Shown here: in pieces, positions 1 through 8,668 of the stretch
Layout of the letters: each line of letters starts with the position of its first letter
Position numbering within the stretch: the first letter of the stretch is position 1
From: an uncultured Clostridium sp.
GTDB taxonomy: Bacteria > Bacillota > Clostridia > Peptostreptococcales > Peptostreptococcaceae
Length of the DNA: 35,981 bases
Direction: 5' to 3'
Assembly (NCBI GenBank): GCA_945931665.1
Contig: CAMEPL010000020.1
Location: forward strand, 1-35,981
Program-made: the position numbers and the translations under genes
Notes under the pieces: model-generated
What the model was told of the DNA's origin: nothing
What the model saw: only the letters and a program-made list of their open reading frames with translations
Databases searched by the model: none

Positions 1-124
1 TACTTTTGCATTGTAGCTATTTTTTTTCGCATTATATAACAATTGCGTATTTTTTACATTAATTAAAATGTCACATAATCTATTATATAGTTTGATTATA
101 TACTTTACCATATATTTATATACA

Positions 125-168
125 AAAAACAAAAAAGACACTATAAAATTGATTGTATTATAGTGTCT
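125..168 (-). terminator. Intrinsic terminator after the PLP enzyme gene
   Basis: A perfect 10-bp inverted repeat (AGACACTATA / TATAGTGTCT, loop about 13 nt) is followed on the minus strand by a T-rich run (TTTTTTGTTTTTT). It lies about 70 bp beyond the stop of the gene at 241-1518. The rest of bases 1-240 shows no gene. Confidence 0.85.
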
Positions 169-240
169 AAATTAATATTTTTATTATAAATTTTTTACCC
201 TATATAAAAATTGTAATAAGGGCTATTTTATATTATTTTC

Positions 241-1518
241 TTATTTCATCTTTTTAATAGCTTGGATTGCTTTTAAAGTTCCCATTTTTGAATGGTCAAA
301 TGTAAGTCCACCTTGGAAGTATACATTGTATGGTGGTCTTATTGGAGCATCGGCACTAAGTTCTATTGATGAACCTTGAACGAATGCACCTGCTGCCATT
401 ATTACTTCGTCTTCGTATCCTGGCATAGCCCATGGAACTGGTTTTACAAATGCATCAACTGGAGCTGCTGCTTGTACACCTTGACAGAAGTTTATAACTT
501 CTTCAGCATTATTAAGTTTTACAACTTGTATTATATCACTTCTTAAATCATCGTATTTAGGTAGTACATCGTATCCTAATTTTTCAAAAGCTCTCGCACA
601 GAATATAGCTCCCATTACTGCTTGTGATGTAACGTATGGCGCCATAAAGAACCCTTGTAGAACATTTCTTGTAGTTCCGAAAGTAAGACCACATTCTTTT
701 CCTATTCCCGGTGAAGTCAATCTATAAGATATCATTTCTATTAAGTCAGCTCTACCAGCTATATATCCACCAGTTAAAGCAAGTCCACCACCTGGGTTTT
801 TTATAAGTGAACCAGCCATTACATCTGCCCCTACTTCTGTCGGCTCTTTTGTATCTAAGAATTCACCGTAGCAGTTGTCTACCATTACGATTATATCTTT
901 ATTTATAGATTTAACAACGTCTATAGCTTCTTTTATATCGGCTATACTAAGTGATTTTCTCCAAGAGTAACCTTTTGATCTTTGAATCATTACTAATTTA
1001 GTTCTATCGTTTATTTTTTTCTTGATTCCTTCTAAGTCGATATCTCCATTTTCTAAGAAGTCTACTTCATCATAAGTAACACCGTATTCTTTTAATGAAC
1101 CTTTTTCTTCTCTTATACCGATTACACCTTGCAGAGTGTCGTATGGAGTAGATGTTACTGATAAAATCTCATCTCCAGGTCTAACAAGTCCTTGCACACA
1201 TAAGCTAAGTGCATGTGTTCCGTTTACTATTATAGGTCTAACAAGTGCATCTTCAGCTCCGAATACATTTGCGTATATTTCCTCAACTTTTTCTCTACCT
1301 ATATCGTTATATCCATATCCAGTAGTCCAGTTAAAGTGGTTGTCTGATAAATTAGCTTCTTGCATAGCTTTTAAGACTTTATATTGATTAAACTCTCTTA
1401 TTTCTTTTATCTCATCAAATTTTTCTTTTATATCTTCCATTACTTCTTCAGATAATTCAAATATTTCATCATCTAACTCGTAATATTGTTTTAATAATTC
1501 GCTAGTTTCCTTTAACAT
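241..1518 (-). CDS. PLP-dependent methionine gamma-lyase / aluminium-resistance family protein
   Basis: A 425-residue fold-type I PLP enzyme. The family (Pfam Met_gamma_lyase) is often labelled 'aluminium resistance protein' or cystathionine beta-lyase-like. Visible features: the cofactor pocket around T101-H102, the VMVDNCYGEF strand with the PLP-ring Asp (D214), and the Schiff-base Lys in AGSLIKNPGGG (K240). The length is normal for the family. The start is preceded by AGGAGAAAGAC. It lies downstream of hfq on the same strand, but a strong terminator separates them, so it probably has its own promoter. The substrate (C-S lyase on a sulfur amino acid) is inferred from the family only; aluminium resistance is a legacy name. 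Confidence 0.88.
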   Translation of the reverse strand: MLKETSELLKQYYELDDEIFELSEEVMEDIKEKFDEIKEIREFNQYKVLKAMQEANLSDNHFNWTTGYGYNDIGREKVEEIYANVFGAEDALVRPIIVNGTHALSLCVQGLVRPGDEILSVTSTPYDTLQGVIGIREEKGSLKEYGVTYDEVDFLENGDIDLEGIKKKINDRTKLVMIQRSKGYSWRKSLSIADIKEAIDVVKSINKDIIVMVDNCYGEFLDTKEPTEVGADVMAGSLIKNPGGGLALTGGYIAGRADLIEMISYRLTSPGIGKECGLTFGTTRNVLQGFFMAPYVTSQAVMGAIFCARAFEKLGYDVLPKYDDLRSDIIQVVKLNNAEEVINFCQGVQAAAPVDAFVKPVPWAMPGYEDEVIMAAGAFVQGSSIELSADAPIRPPYNVYFQGGLTFDHSKMGTLKAIQAIKKMK

Positions 1519-1655
1519 GTCTTTCTCCTAATTTATAATATTTTATTTATATAATTATAACCATATTTATTTTTAACTAAAATTTATATTTCTATTTTAT
1601 CTATAATTATCCAACATTTAAGATTTTAACATACACCAATTCTTTCTTCAAGACA

Positions 1656-1713
1656 GAAAAAAGGTACTTATGCGAGTTAACAAGTAATTATTAACTCACA
1701 TAAGTACCTTTTC
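1656..1713 (-). terminator. Intrinsic terminator after hfq
   Basis: A long inverted repeat: AAAAGGTACTTATG plus GAGTTAA, 10-nt loop, then TTAACTC plus CATAAGTACCTTTT, with one C/T difference near the middle. It is followed by TTTTTT on the minus strand. It separates hfq from the downstream PLP enzyme. Arms end in A/T runs on both sides, but only the minus strand has an upstream gene. Confidence 0.9.
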
Positions 1714-1764
1714 TTCTAAAAAGAATTTTAATTTTTAATATAAAATAATCTTTTATAGATAGTA

Positions 1765-2010
1765 TTATCTGTTGTTTTGTTGTGGGTTTTGTAGGTTTAT
1801 ATATTTACCTGGTACTATAGTTGAAACAGCATGTTTGTATATCATGTTTTGTTGTCTGTTTTCACCTTCAAGTAAGATGATATAACTATCAAACCCTTTT
1901 ACATTTCCTTTTACTTGTACCCCATTCATTAAGAATATTGTAACTGGTATTCTTTCTTTTCTAGCATTATTTAAAAATAAATCTTGTAAGTTTAAAACTG
2001 TATTTTTCAT
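1765..2010 (-). CDS. hfq: RNA chaperone Hfq
   Basis: An 81-residue Sm-like protein that forms a hexameric ring and assists pairing of small RNAs with mRNAs in the cytoplasm. The Sm1 region ([20 protein letters not shown] with the following [17 protein letters not shown]) and the Sm2 signature ([10 protein letters not shown]) are both present. The C-terminal tail is very short (NPQQNNR), as in other Gram-positive Hfq proteins. Its ribosome-binding site is a clear GGGAGGG 8 nt before the ATG. It follows miaA by 186 bp, but a TATACT -10 element and a palindrome in the gap suggest its own promoter. A strong terminator ends it. Confidence 0.96.
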   Translation of the reverse strand: MKNTVLNLQDLFLNNARKERIPVTIFLMNGVQVKGNVKGFDSYIILLEGENRQQNMIYKHAVSTIVPGKYINLQNPQQNNR

Positions 2011-2084
2011 TTTTAATGCCCTCCCTGATAAGTTAATTTTTATTTAAGGAAATTTCTATCTCAATAAAATAGACTCCCCTGAAA

Positions 2085-2116
2085 AGTATAGCACTCAATT
2101 TGTTAAGTACTTAACA
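2085..2116 (-). promoter_or_regulatory. Candidate hfq promoter with 16-bp palindrome over the -35 region
   Basis: On the minus strand a TATACT -10 hexamer (2085-2090) lies about 75 bp upstream of hfq. Immediately upstream is a perfect 16-bp palindrome TGTTAAGTACTTAACA (2101-2116), covering where the -35 box would be. The -35 itself is poor (TTAAGT at an 18-nt spacing). The palindrome could be an operator for a dimeric regulator. This reading rests on position only. Confidence 0.4.
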
Positions 2117-2159
2117 CACGTTTTGGAAATTATATTTTAAATATAATTTCCTGTGTGTT
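2113..2159 (-). other. Long imperfect hairpin between miaA and hfq
   Basis: Arms AACACAC and GGAAATTATATTT pair with their complements across a tiny loop, with a 5-nt/1-nt internal loop. It lies just after miaA on the minus strand. There is no U-tract after it, so it is not a standard terminator. It may instead protect or process the mutS-mutL-miaA transcript 3' end. Confidence 0.5.
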
Positions 2160-2196
2160 TTAAAAGATAATACTATATATTATTATTTTATACAAT

Positions 2197-3129
2197 TTAT
2201 AGTAATTTTTCAATATGATTAATTATATCTTCTTCCAATTTTTTGTTATCTTGATATTTATCAAGGTCAAACCATGCTGCATCTTTATATCTTTTAAACC
2301 AAGTTATTTGACGCTTAGCATATCTTCTCGAATCCCTTTTTATAATTTCTACAGCTTCGTCATAAGTATACTCGCCATCTAGATATTTTATCATCTCTTT
2401 ATATCCTATTCCCTGCATAGATATCATATCTTTTGTATATCCCATTTCAAGTAACTTTTTAACTTCGTCTAGTAGACCGTTTTGCAGCATTATATCTACT
2501 CTTTTATTTATTCTTTGATATAAAACTTCTCTATCTCTATTTAAAACTATTATTATAGGTTTGTATTTTTCGTTGTATCTAAGATCTTTTGAAAAATCGT
2601 TCATCTTATTTCCACTTAGACAAACTTCTATAGCTCTTATAACTCTCTTTGTATTGTTTTTGTGAATTCTATTTGCCGCGTCTTCATCTAGACTTCTTAG
2701 TTTTTCGTGCATATAATCTATGCCGTTTTCCTCTAATTCTTTTTCTAGTTTTTCTCTAATTTCGTTATTTGCATCTGATTTTGCAAAGTCCATATTGTAT
2801 ATAAGTGAGTTTAAGTATAATCCTGTACCTCCTGTTATAAGTACATTTTTACCTTTTTCATTTATTTCTTTTATATATTTTTCACTTCTAGTTTGAAACT
2901 CTGATACCGAAAAAGGAACATCAGGCGTAACTTCATCTATCATATGGTGAACTACTCCGTCCATCTCCTCTTTTGTGATCTTTGCACTACCTATATCCAT
3001 ATATTTATATATCTGCATTGAATCTGCTGATATTATCTCTGCATTTAATAATTTAGAAAGCTTAATTGATAAATCAGTTTTACCGACTGCCGTCGGTCCT
3101 GTAAGTATTATAAGCGGTATTTTGTTCAT
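2197..3129 (-). CDS. miaA: tRNA dimethylallyltransferase MiaA
   Basis: A 310-residue enzyme that adds a dimethylallyl group to N6 of A37 in tRNAs reading UNN codons. The P-loop GPTAVGKT is at residues 11-18 and the substrate-binding ISADSMQIYK follows with D36/S37. The GGTGLYLNSLIY block, and the KRQITWFKR region near the C-terminus that contacts tRNA, are intact. Ribosome-binding site is GAGGAAG. It lies 31 bp after mutL, apparently in the mutS-mutL-miaA operon. MiaB, which acts on the product of MiaA (ms2i6A37), is encoded separately at 21.8 kb in this window. Confidence 0.96.
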   Translation of the reverse strand: MNKIPLIILTGPTAVGKTDLSIKLSKLLNAEIISADSMQIYKYMDIGSAKITKEEMDGVVHHMIDEVTPDVPFSVSEFQTRSEKYIKEINEKGKNVLITGGTGLYLNSLIYNMDFAKSDANNEIREKLEKELEENGIDYMHEKLRSLDEDAANRIHKNNTKRVIRAIEVCLSGNKMNDFSKDLRYNEKYKPIIIVLNRDREVLYQRINKRVDIMLQNGLLDEVKKLLEMGYTKDMISMQGIGYKEMIKYLDGEYTYDEAVEIIKRDSRRYAKRQITWFKRYKDAAWFDLDKYQDNKKLEEDIINHIEKLL

Positions 3130-3160
3130 TATATATCTTCCTCAATTCTAATTTATATAT

Positions 3161-5314
3161 TTACATAATTCTCTTAAACATCTTTTCTATTTCTTTTTTA
3201 GAAATCTCGACCATCGAAGGTCTTCCATGTGGACAAGTGTACGGATTTTCACACTTCTCCATCTTTGAAAGCAGTGAGTTTATCTCGTCAAAATGGATTT
3301 TGTCGTTTGCCTTTATAGCTGCTCTACAAGACATAGATGCTATTTTGTCCAATTTTAAATCGTAGCTGCTCTCTAAATCCCCTATATTGTCGATTATTTG
3401 GAATATAAATTTTTCTGATTGAGCAGTACCAAAAATATTAGGCACACCTCTGACCATAATATGATTATCTCCAAATATCTCTATTTCAAAACCAAACTTC
3501 ATAAATAAATTTAGATTTTTTTCTACGTCTAACATATCTACACTAGAAAGCTCAATCACTATAGGATCAAGTAACATCTGCATATCGATACTTTGGCTTT
3601 TAAACTTAGTCATATACTCTTCGTATAATACCTTTTCATGAGCGGCATGTTGGTCTAATAAATACATAGAAGTCCCTTTTTCAAGCACTATATACGTATT
3701 TAAAACTGTTCCTATTACCTTAAAGTCGCTAGCTCTAAACTTGCTATCTTGTGAGTTATCTACTATCTTGTCTAATGTATCGTCTTCTAGCTCTAAAAAG
3801 CTCGTTTGAGTTGAAATTTTATCTAATTTAGAATCTAAATCTGAATGTGTGTCGTTTTGTATATTATCGCTATAGCCCATATTGTTGTAGTAATCAGACT
3901 GTTCTTGCTCTTGGAAAGTCTGATAATTATCTACTGAAGTACCAGGATTTTCGTATTTATGTGTGTTTTGTTCAAATTTAGTTTGGTTTATATTTTTTTC
4001 TTTACTATTTTTCTCTTCTAGAGCTTCTTTAAAGGATTTAAACGAAGATAAGTCCTCTCTTTCGTCTATATTGTATTCTTCTTTTCCCTCTAAATTATTA
4101 TTTTCTCCAAGGTGATTTAGTCTGTTTTGAACGTAGTCTTCATTTGTATTAGTGTAAGATTTATATTTTCCTATCAAACTTATGTTTAGAAGTTTGTTTT
4201 TTATTATATCTCTTATCTTTATATATACTTCCTTTTCGTCTTGGAATTTCACTTCTAACTTAGTCGGATGTATATTTACGTCGATTTCACCTGGATTTAT
4301 TGTTATATTTAAAAAGCATACTCCAAATTTATTTATAGGAATTATACTTTTGTAACTTTCGTTTATAGCATCTAATATAACTTTACTTCTAACATATCTT
4401 TTGTTTATATAAATATGTTGAAGGTTTTTATTAGATCTGTATATATTGTTATTTCCTATATATCCGTATATTTTTATCTTGTCATCTTTATAATCTATTT
4501 CGATTAAGTTGTCTGTTATCTCTTTTCCGTAAATACTTCTTATTACGTTTATAAGCTTATTGTCACCAGGTGTATTTAACATAAGTTTTTTGTTGTTTAT
4601 GTATTTTATTCTAACTCCTGGATTTCCTATAGCTAATTTATTTATTAAATCACTTATATTTATAGTTTCAGCATGAGTTGATTTTAAAAATTTAGCCCTT
4701 ACTGGAGTATTAAAAAACAAGTCTTTTACAGTTATAGTCGTTCCGTCTTTTGTTCTAACTCCTGGATTTCCTATAGCTAATTTATTTATTAAATCACTTA
4801 TATTTATAGTTTCAGCATGAGTTGATTTTAAAAATTTAGCCCTTACTGGAGTATTAAAAAACAAGTCTTTTACAGTTATAGTCGTTCCGTCTTTTGTTCC
4901 TATAGGTTCTTTTTTAATTATCTTTGAACCGCTAAGAGCTATTTTTGTCCCTATAGCCTCTTCTTTTGTCTTCGTTATCATCTCGATATTTGAAACAGCA
5001 GAAATAGAGGCAAGCGCCTCCCCTCTAAATCCAAGTGAATAAAGGTCGTATAAGTCGTCTATTTCTTTGATTTTACTAGTGGCATGTCTTAAAAAGCATT
5101 TTTCGACTTCACTAGATAATATCCCAGACCCATTGTCGCTTATCTTTATGCATTTTTTCCCACCATCAGTAATATCTACAACTACTTGTGTAGCTCCTGA
5201 ATCTATTGCATTTTCTAAAAGTTCTTTTACTACAGAAGAAGGTCTTTCAACGACCTCTCCTGCAGCTATTTTATTTATTGTTAAATCATCTAAAATATTT
5301 ATATACTTACCCAT
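3161..5314 (-). CDS. mutL: DNA mismatch repair protein MutL with internal 48-residue duplication
   Basis: MutL couples mismatch recognition by MutS to strand incision. N-terminal GHKL ATPase motifs are present: ELLENAIDSG (31-40), DNGSGI (60-65), GFRGEAL (95-101) and the GTTITVKDLFFNTPVRAKFL block. The C-terminal endonuclease motif DQHAAHEKVLYEEY starts at 554, with the companions SCRAAIKAND and CPHGRP (694-699), so this is the nicking type of MutL. The anomaly: residues 140-187 are repeated exactly as 188-235, from a perfect 144-bp tandem duplication in frame. The protein is 717 residues; removing one copy gives 669. The duplicate sits at the junction of the ATPase subdomain and the following beta strand (IKYINNKK), so normal activity is doubtful. 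It starts 46 bp after mutS with a GGAGGG ribosome-binding site. Confidence 0.95.
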   Translation of the reverse strand: MGKYINILDDLTINKIAAGEVVERPSSVVKELLENAIDSGATQVVVDITDGGKKCIKISDNGSGILSSEVEKCFLRHATSKIKEIDDLYDLYSLGFRGEALASISAVSNIEMITKTKEEAIGTKIALSGSKIIKKEPIGTKDGTTITVKDLFFNTPVRAKFLKSTHAETINISDLINKLAIGNPGVRTKDGTTITVKDLFFNTPVRAKFLKSTHAETINISDLINKLAIGNPGVRIKYINNKKLMLNTPGDNKLINVIRSIYGKEITDNLIEIDYKDDKIKIYGYIGNNNIYRSNKNLQHIYINKRYVRSKVILDAINESYKSIIPINKFGVCFLNITINPGEIDVNIHPTKLEVKFQDEKEVYIKIRDIIKNKLLNISLIGKYKSYTNTNEDYVQNRLNHLGENNNLEGKEEYNIDEREDLSSFKSFKEALEEKNSKEKNINQTKFEQNTHKYENPGTSVDNYQTFQEQEQSDYYNNMGYSDNIQNDTHSDLDSKLDKISTQTSFLELEDDTLDKIVDNSQDSKFRASDFKVIGTVLNTYIVLEKGTSMYLLDQHAAHEKVLYEEYMTKFKSQSIDMQMLLDPIVIELSSVDMLDVEKNLNLFMKFGFEIEIFGDNHIMVRGVPNIFGTAQSEKFIFQIIDNIGDLESSYDLKLDKIASMSCRAAIKANDKIHFDEINSLLSKMEKCENPYTCPHGRPSMVEISKKEIEKMFKRIM
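4609..4899 (-). repeat. Perfect 144-bp tandem duplication inside mutL
   Basis: Bases 4609-4755 and 4753-4899 are identical: 147 matching bp at a 144-bp offset. The shared 3 bp (TTC on the plus strand) are the likely junction microhomology. I compared the two copies across their whole length and found no mismatch. 144 bp is 48 codons, so the frame is kept. Identity at all codon positions indicates a very recent event rather than an ancient protein repeat. Confidence 0.97.
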
Positions 5315-5329
5315 CTAATCCCTCCAAGA

Positions 5330-5357
5330 GGTTATTTTGGTTTAAGTTCAAATAACC
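5330..5357 (-). other. Small hairpin between mutS and mutL
   Basis: A perfect 8-bp inverted repeat GGTTATTT / AAATAACC with a 12-nt loop fills most of the 45-bp mutS-mutL gap. It ends just 5' of the mutL ribosome-binding site and does not cover it. It has no U-tract. It may affect coupling or mRNA stability; no function is shown. Confidence 0.4.
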
Positions 5358-5359
5358 GA

Positions 5360-8224
5360 TTATCTATTTTCTTTTGCTTTTTTTTGTAAATTATATAATG
5401 TGTTTACACAGTCGATTAAATTCATATTTAATATATCTAAATTTAAAAGTTCATCTAGTACTTCGCTGTTTGGATTTATATTTCCAAATGATAATTGAGA
5501 GTCTTCTTCTTTTAATTTAGTATAATTTGCATTTAATTTATTATAGTCTTTTTTCATCTTTTTATGTTCTTTTAATAGCGTTTCATGCTCTAATTTTAAA
5601 GTTTCATATTCATTTTTTAAATTAGAGTTTTCAATTTTATTTAGCTCATTTTCAAAACTAAATAAATCTTGTGGTGTATTATCGTCAGTGCTTTCTTTTA
5701 CAACTTCTTTAGAAATATCTACTGTAGAAGTTATAGCTACCTCAGACTGAACTTTTTGTACTTTATCTTTATCAAAACTTCCAGTTAAAACTTCGCCGTT
5801 AAATATGTGATTTTTCTCTAAGTCTTTTAGAATTTCTGATGAACGTTCTATAACTTGATCAGGAAGTTTTGCAAGTTTAGCAACGTATATACCGTAACTT
5901 TTGTCTGCTGGTTGCTCAACTATTTTTCTAAGGAATATTATATTTTCGCCGTCGTCTTTTACTGAAATCGAGTAGTTTTTAACTTCTCTAAACTCGTTTT
6001 CTAAATCTGTAAGCTCGTGGTAGTGAGTAGCAAATAAAGTCTTGCATTTTATATTGCTTTGGATGTATTCAACTATAGCCCAAGCTAAACTTATACCGTC
6101 GTAAGTCGATGTACCTCTACCGATTTCATCTAATATTACAAAACTCTTTGAAGTCGCATTTTTAAGTATTTGTGAAACTTCGTTCATCTCCACCATAAAT
6201 GTAGATTGTCCAGAAGACAAGTCGTCGCTCGCCCCAACTCTTGTAAATATTCTATCGCATATTGGAATATCTGCAAAATCTGCAGGAACGAAAGAACCCA
6301 TATGGGCCATAAGCACTATTATCGCACTTTGTCTCATATAAGTCGATTTACCAGCCATATTAGGCCCTGTAATTATATTTATAATATTTTCATCGTCTGA
6401 AAGATAAGTGTCGTTTGGCACAAAGTTTTCTTCGCCTACAATATTTTCGACAACTGGATGACGACCGTTTTTGATATCTAGTTTGTTGTTGTCGTTTATA
6501 TTAGGTTTTACATAGTTGTTTAAGTCGGCAACAGTTGCAAATGAAGTAAATACATCTATATTCGCTATTATCTTAGCTACGTTTTGGATTCTATCTATAT
6601 TGTCGTAGATGTATTTTCTAACTTCTACAAACAACTCGTATTCAAGTACACCTATTTTTTCTTTTGCATGAAGTATTTTATCTTCTATTATTTTTAATTC
6701 TTCTGTTATATATCTTTCGGCATTGCTTAGAGTTTGCTTTCTTATATAGCTGTCGTCTATATTAGCCGTAGCTAAGTTTGCTTTTGTTATTTCAATATAA
6801 TATCCGAAGACCTTGTTAAATCCTATTTTTAGAGATTTAACGCCTGTCTTTTCTTTTTCGCGGTTTTCGATTTCTTTAATCATAAACGCGCCGTTTGTAG
6901 AAACTTCTCTAAGCTCTCTTAGTTCTTCGTTATAGCTCGACTGAATTATATTTCCGTCTTTTATAGTTATGCTAGGCTCTGGAAGTATTGCTCTATCTAT
7001 TAAGTCGTATATATCGTCTAAAGTCTCCATTTTGCCTGCGTAGTTTTTAAGTATCTCTGCATCTGATTCTTCTATTCTTCGTTTAAGCTCTGGCAATTTT
7101 TCAATAGAGTTTTTTAAGTTTATAAGCTCTTTTGGAGTAACTTTTTCAAACGCGATTTTACCGCAGATACGCTCTATATCGTACACATTTTTTAAAATCT
7201 CGATTAAGTCGATTCTAAGTGAGTAATCGTCTTTTATCTCTTCGATTACATCTAATCTATTTTGAATTCTCTTTTTATCTACTAATGGCTCTTCAACATA
7301 TTTTCTAAGCATCCTTCCACCCATAGCAGTCGAAGTCTTATCTAATACGTGAAGTAGTGAGCCCTTCTTTTTCTTAGTTCTTATAGTCTCTGTAAGCTCT
7401 AAATTTGAACGCGTAAACATATCTAGCACCATATAGTTTGATGAATTGTATATGTTTATATTGTTTATATTAGAAGTTACTTGTTTTTGAGTTTTGTATA
7501 TATAATTTAAAAGAACACATAAACTTCTATTTATAAGTCCATTTTCATCGAATTTTACTTTGCTCAAATAATCATCACTAAAATACTGTTTTAATATGCT
7601 TTCATCTAAATAAGCTTCGTCGAAATTATTATTTAAATATATATTAGATAAAGACGCAATAGCTTCTAGATTTTTTATATAATCTAAGTCGTTTATTATT
7701 ATCTCAGATGGAGAAACTTTTGCTATTTCTTCAATTAACTTGTCTTTTTTTAATACGGTTGCATTAGTCTCACCTGTACTTATATCTACATAAGAAAGCC
7801 CTATATCGTCATTTTCTTTATATAAAGACATAAGATAGTTGTTTTTCTTATTTTCAAGTAGACTCCCTTCAAGCACAGTACCTGGAGTTACAACTCTTAT
7901 TACTTCTCTTTTTACGATTCCTTTTGCAAGAGCTGGATCTTCCATCTGCTCTCCTATAGCTACTTTATATCCGTTTTCAACTAATTTTGATATATAAGAG
8001 TTTGCTGCATGGAATGGAACCCCACACATAGGAGCTCTCTCTTCAAGCCCACAAGCCTTCCCCGTAAGTGCTATCTCAAGTACTTTTGATGCTATTATTG
8101 CATCTTCAAAGAACATTTCATAAAAATCTCCTAATCTAAAGAACAATATACAATCAGGATATTTTTCTTTTGTATCAAAATACTGCTTCATCATAGGAGT
8201 TAATTTATTTCTGTCGATTACCAT
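5360..8224 (-). CDS. mutS: DNA mismatch repair protein MutS with coiled-coil C-terminal insertion
   Basis: MutS binds mismatches and recruits MutL. It has the mismatch-wedging Phe-X-Glu (FYE, 34-36), Walker A GPNMAGKST (620-628), Walker B VILDE with GRGTS (696-706), and ATHYHEL. At 954 residues it is about 80-100 longer than typical MutS. The extra length is an acidic linker (about 808-850) plus a heptad-like helix (about 861-909). Two beta-clamp-type motifs flank the helix: QDLFSF (852-857) and QLSFG (910-914). The usual C-terminal helix ending in NTLYNLQKK follows. The ATG has no ribosome-binding site directly before it; see the hairpin at 8237-8269. Confidence 0.96.
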   Translation of the reverse strand: MVIDRNKLTPMMKQYFDTKEKYPDCILFFRLGDFYEMFFEDAIIASKVLEIALTGKACGLEERAPMCGVPFHAANSYISKLVENGYKVAIGEQMEDPALAKGIVKREVIRVVTPGTVLEGSLLENKKNNYLMSLYKENDDIGLSYVDISTGETNATVLKKDKLIEEIAKVSPSEIIINDLDYIKNLEAIASLSNIYLNNNFDEAYLDESILKQYFSDDYLSKVKFDENGLINRSLCVLLNYIYKTQKQVTSNINNINIYNSSNYMVLDMFTRSNLELTETIRTKKKKGSLLHVLDKTSTAMGGRMLRKYVEEPLVDKKRIQNRLDVIEEIKDDYSLRIDLIEILKNVYDIERICGKIAFEKVTPKELINLKNSIEKLPELKRRIEESDAEILKNYAGKMETLDDIYDLIDRAILPEPSITIKDGNIIQSSYNEELRELREVSTNGAFMIKEIENREKEKTGVKSLKIGFNKVFGYYIEITKANLATANIDDSYIRKQTLSNAERYITEELKIIEDKILHAKEKIGVLEYELFVEVRKYIYDNIDRIQNVAKIIANIDVFTSFATVADLNNYVKPNINDNNKLDIKNGRHPVVENIVGEENFVPNDTYLSDDENIINIITGPNMAGKSTYMRQSAIIVLMAHMGSFVPADFADIPICDRIFTRVGASDDLSSGQSTFMVEMNEVSQILKNATSKSFVILDEIGRGTSTYDGISLAWAIVEYIQSNIKCKTLFATHYHELTDLENEFREVKNYSISVKDDGENIIFLRKIVEQPADKSYGIYVAKLAKLPDQVIERSSEILKDLEKNHIFNGEVLTGSFDKDKVQKVQSEVAITSTVDISKEVVKESTDDNTPQDLFSFENELNKIENSNLKNEYETLKLEHETLLKEHKKMKKDYNKLNANYTKLKEEDSQLSFGNINPNSEVLDELLNLDILNMNLIDCVNTLYNLQKKAKENR

Positions 8225-8236
8225 TTTGTTTATTAT

Positions 8237-8269
8237 GCCTAAAATATTTATTTCTAGGCTACTCCTTTC
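8237..8269 (-). promoter_or_regulatory. mutS ribosome-binding site separated from its ATG by a hairpin
   Basis: The only Shine-Dalgarno-like sequence before mutS is GAAAGGAG (8262-8269), 37 nt upstream of the ATG. The intervening sequence contains GCCTAGAAATA aa TATTTTAGGC (8237-8259), a 10-bp stem with a single bulge. Folding it would bring the Shine-Dalgarno to an effective distance of about 14 nt. The only in-frame codons in between are non-canonical (ATA, ATT), and the MutS N-terminus fits the ATG at 8224. Confidence 0.5.
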
Positions 8270-8405
8270 TTCTTTGTTAATATATTAAACTCTTTTAAGT
8301 CGTTATTTTTAGCTTATATTCTAATTAAAATCTATATAGTTTTTAGATTTACAATTTTATCTATTAGAAATCTTATTTATTAAAAAGAATTTTTTCTAGA
8401 TAACC

Positions 8406-8414
8406 ATTATAACA
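8406..8414 (-). promoter_or_regulatory. Candidate extended -10 promoter of mutS
   Basis: On the minus strand TGTTATAAT gives a perfect TATAAT with the upstream TG of an extended -10 element. There is no good -35 box, only A-rich sequence, which is compatible with an extended -10 promoter. It would give a leader of about 175 nt before mutS. Confidence 0.5.
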
Positions 8415-8499
8415 TATTTTTTTTATTTTTTTGTAGGAGTCTATATTTGAAAATTATATTTATCCATAGTTAAAGCTAATTATAATTTCCGTACAATAT

Positions 8500-8549
8500 A
8501 AAAAAAGCCTTCTAAAGAAAATATAATCTCTCTTTAAAAAGCCCTTTTT
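8500..8549 (-). terminator. Terminator after the 31-residue membrane-protein gene
   Basis: On the minus strand an approximately 18-bp stem (AAAAAGGGCTTTTTAAAG with CTTTAGAAGGCTTTTTTT) pairs with several G-U wobbles and ends in a T-run. It lies 120 bp beyond the stop of the gene at 8669-8764 and isolates that gene from mutS. Confidence 0.75.
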
Positions 8550-8668
8550 ATATTTAAACTATCGATATTAAAAATTTTATATCTATCTATTATTTTTAGA
8601 TAGTTTATATTTGTCTTGTAAACTTTCACTGTCTATTTTTCTCCTACTAGTCACTTTAATGCATTAAA

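Larger units (their letters stand above)
8225..8668. other. 444-bp gene-free stretch upstream of mutS
   Basis: Between mutS and the 31-residue membrane-protein gene I see only the mutS leader hairpin and Shine-Dalgarno (8237-8269), an extended -10 element (about 8406-8414) and the terminator at 8500-8549. The rest is A/T-rich with no convincing reading frame. Confidence 0.6.
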
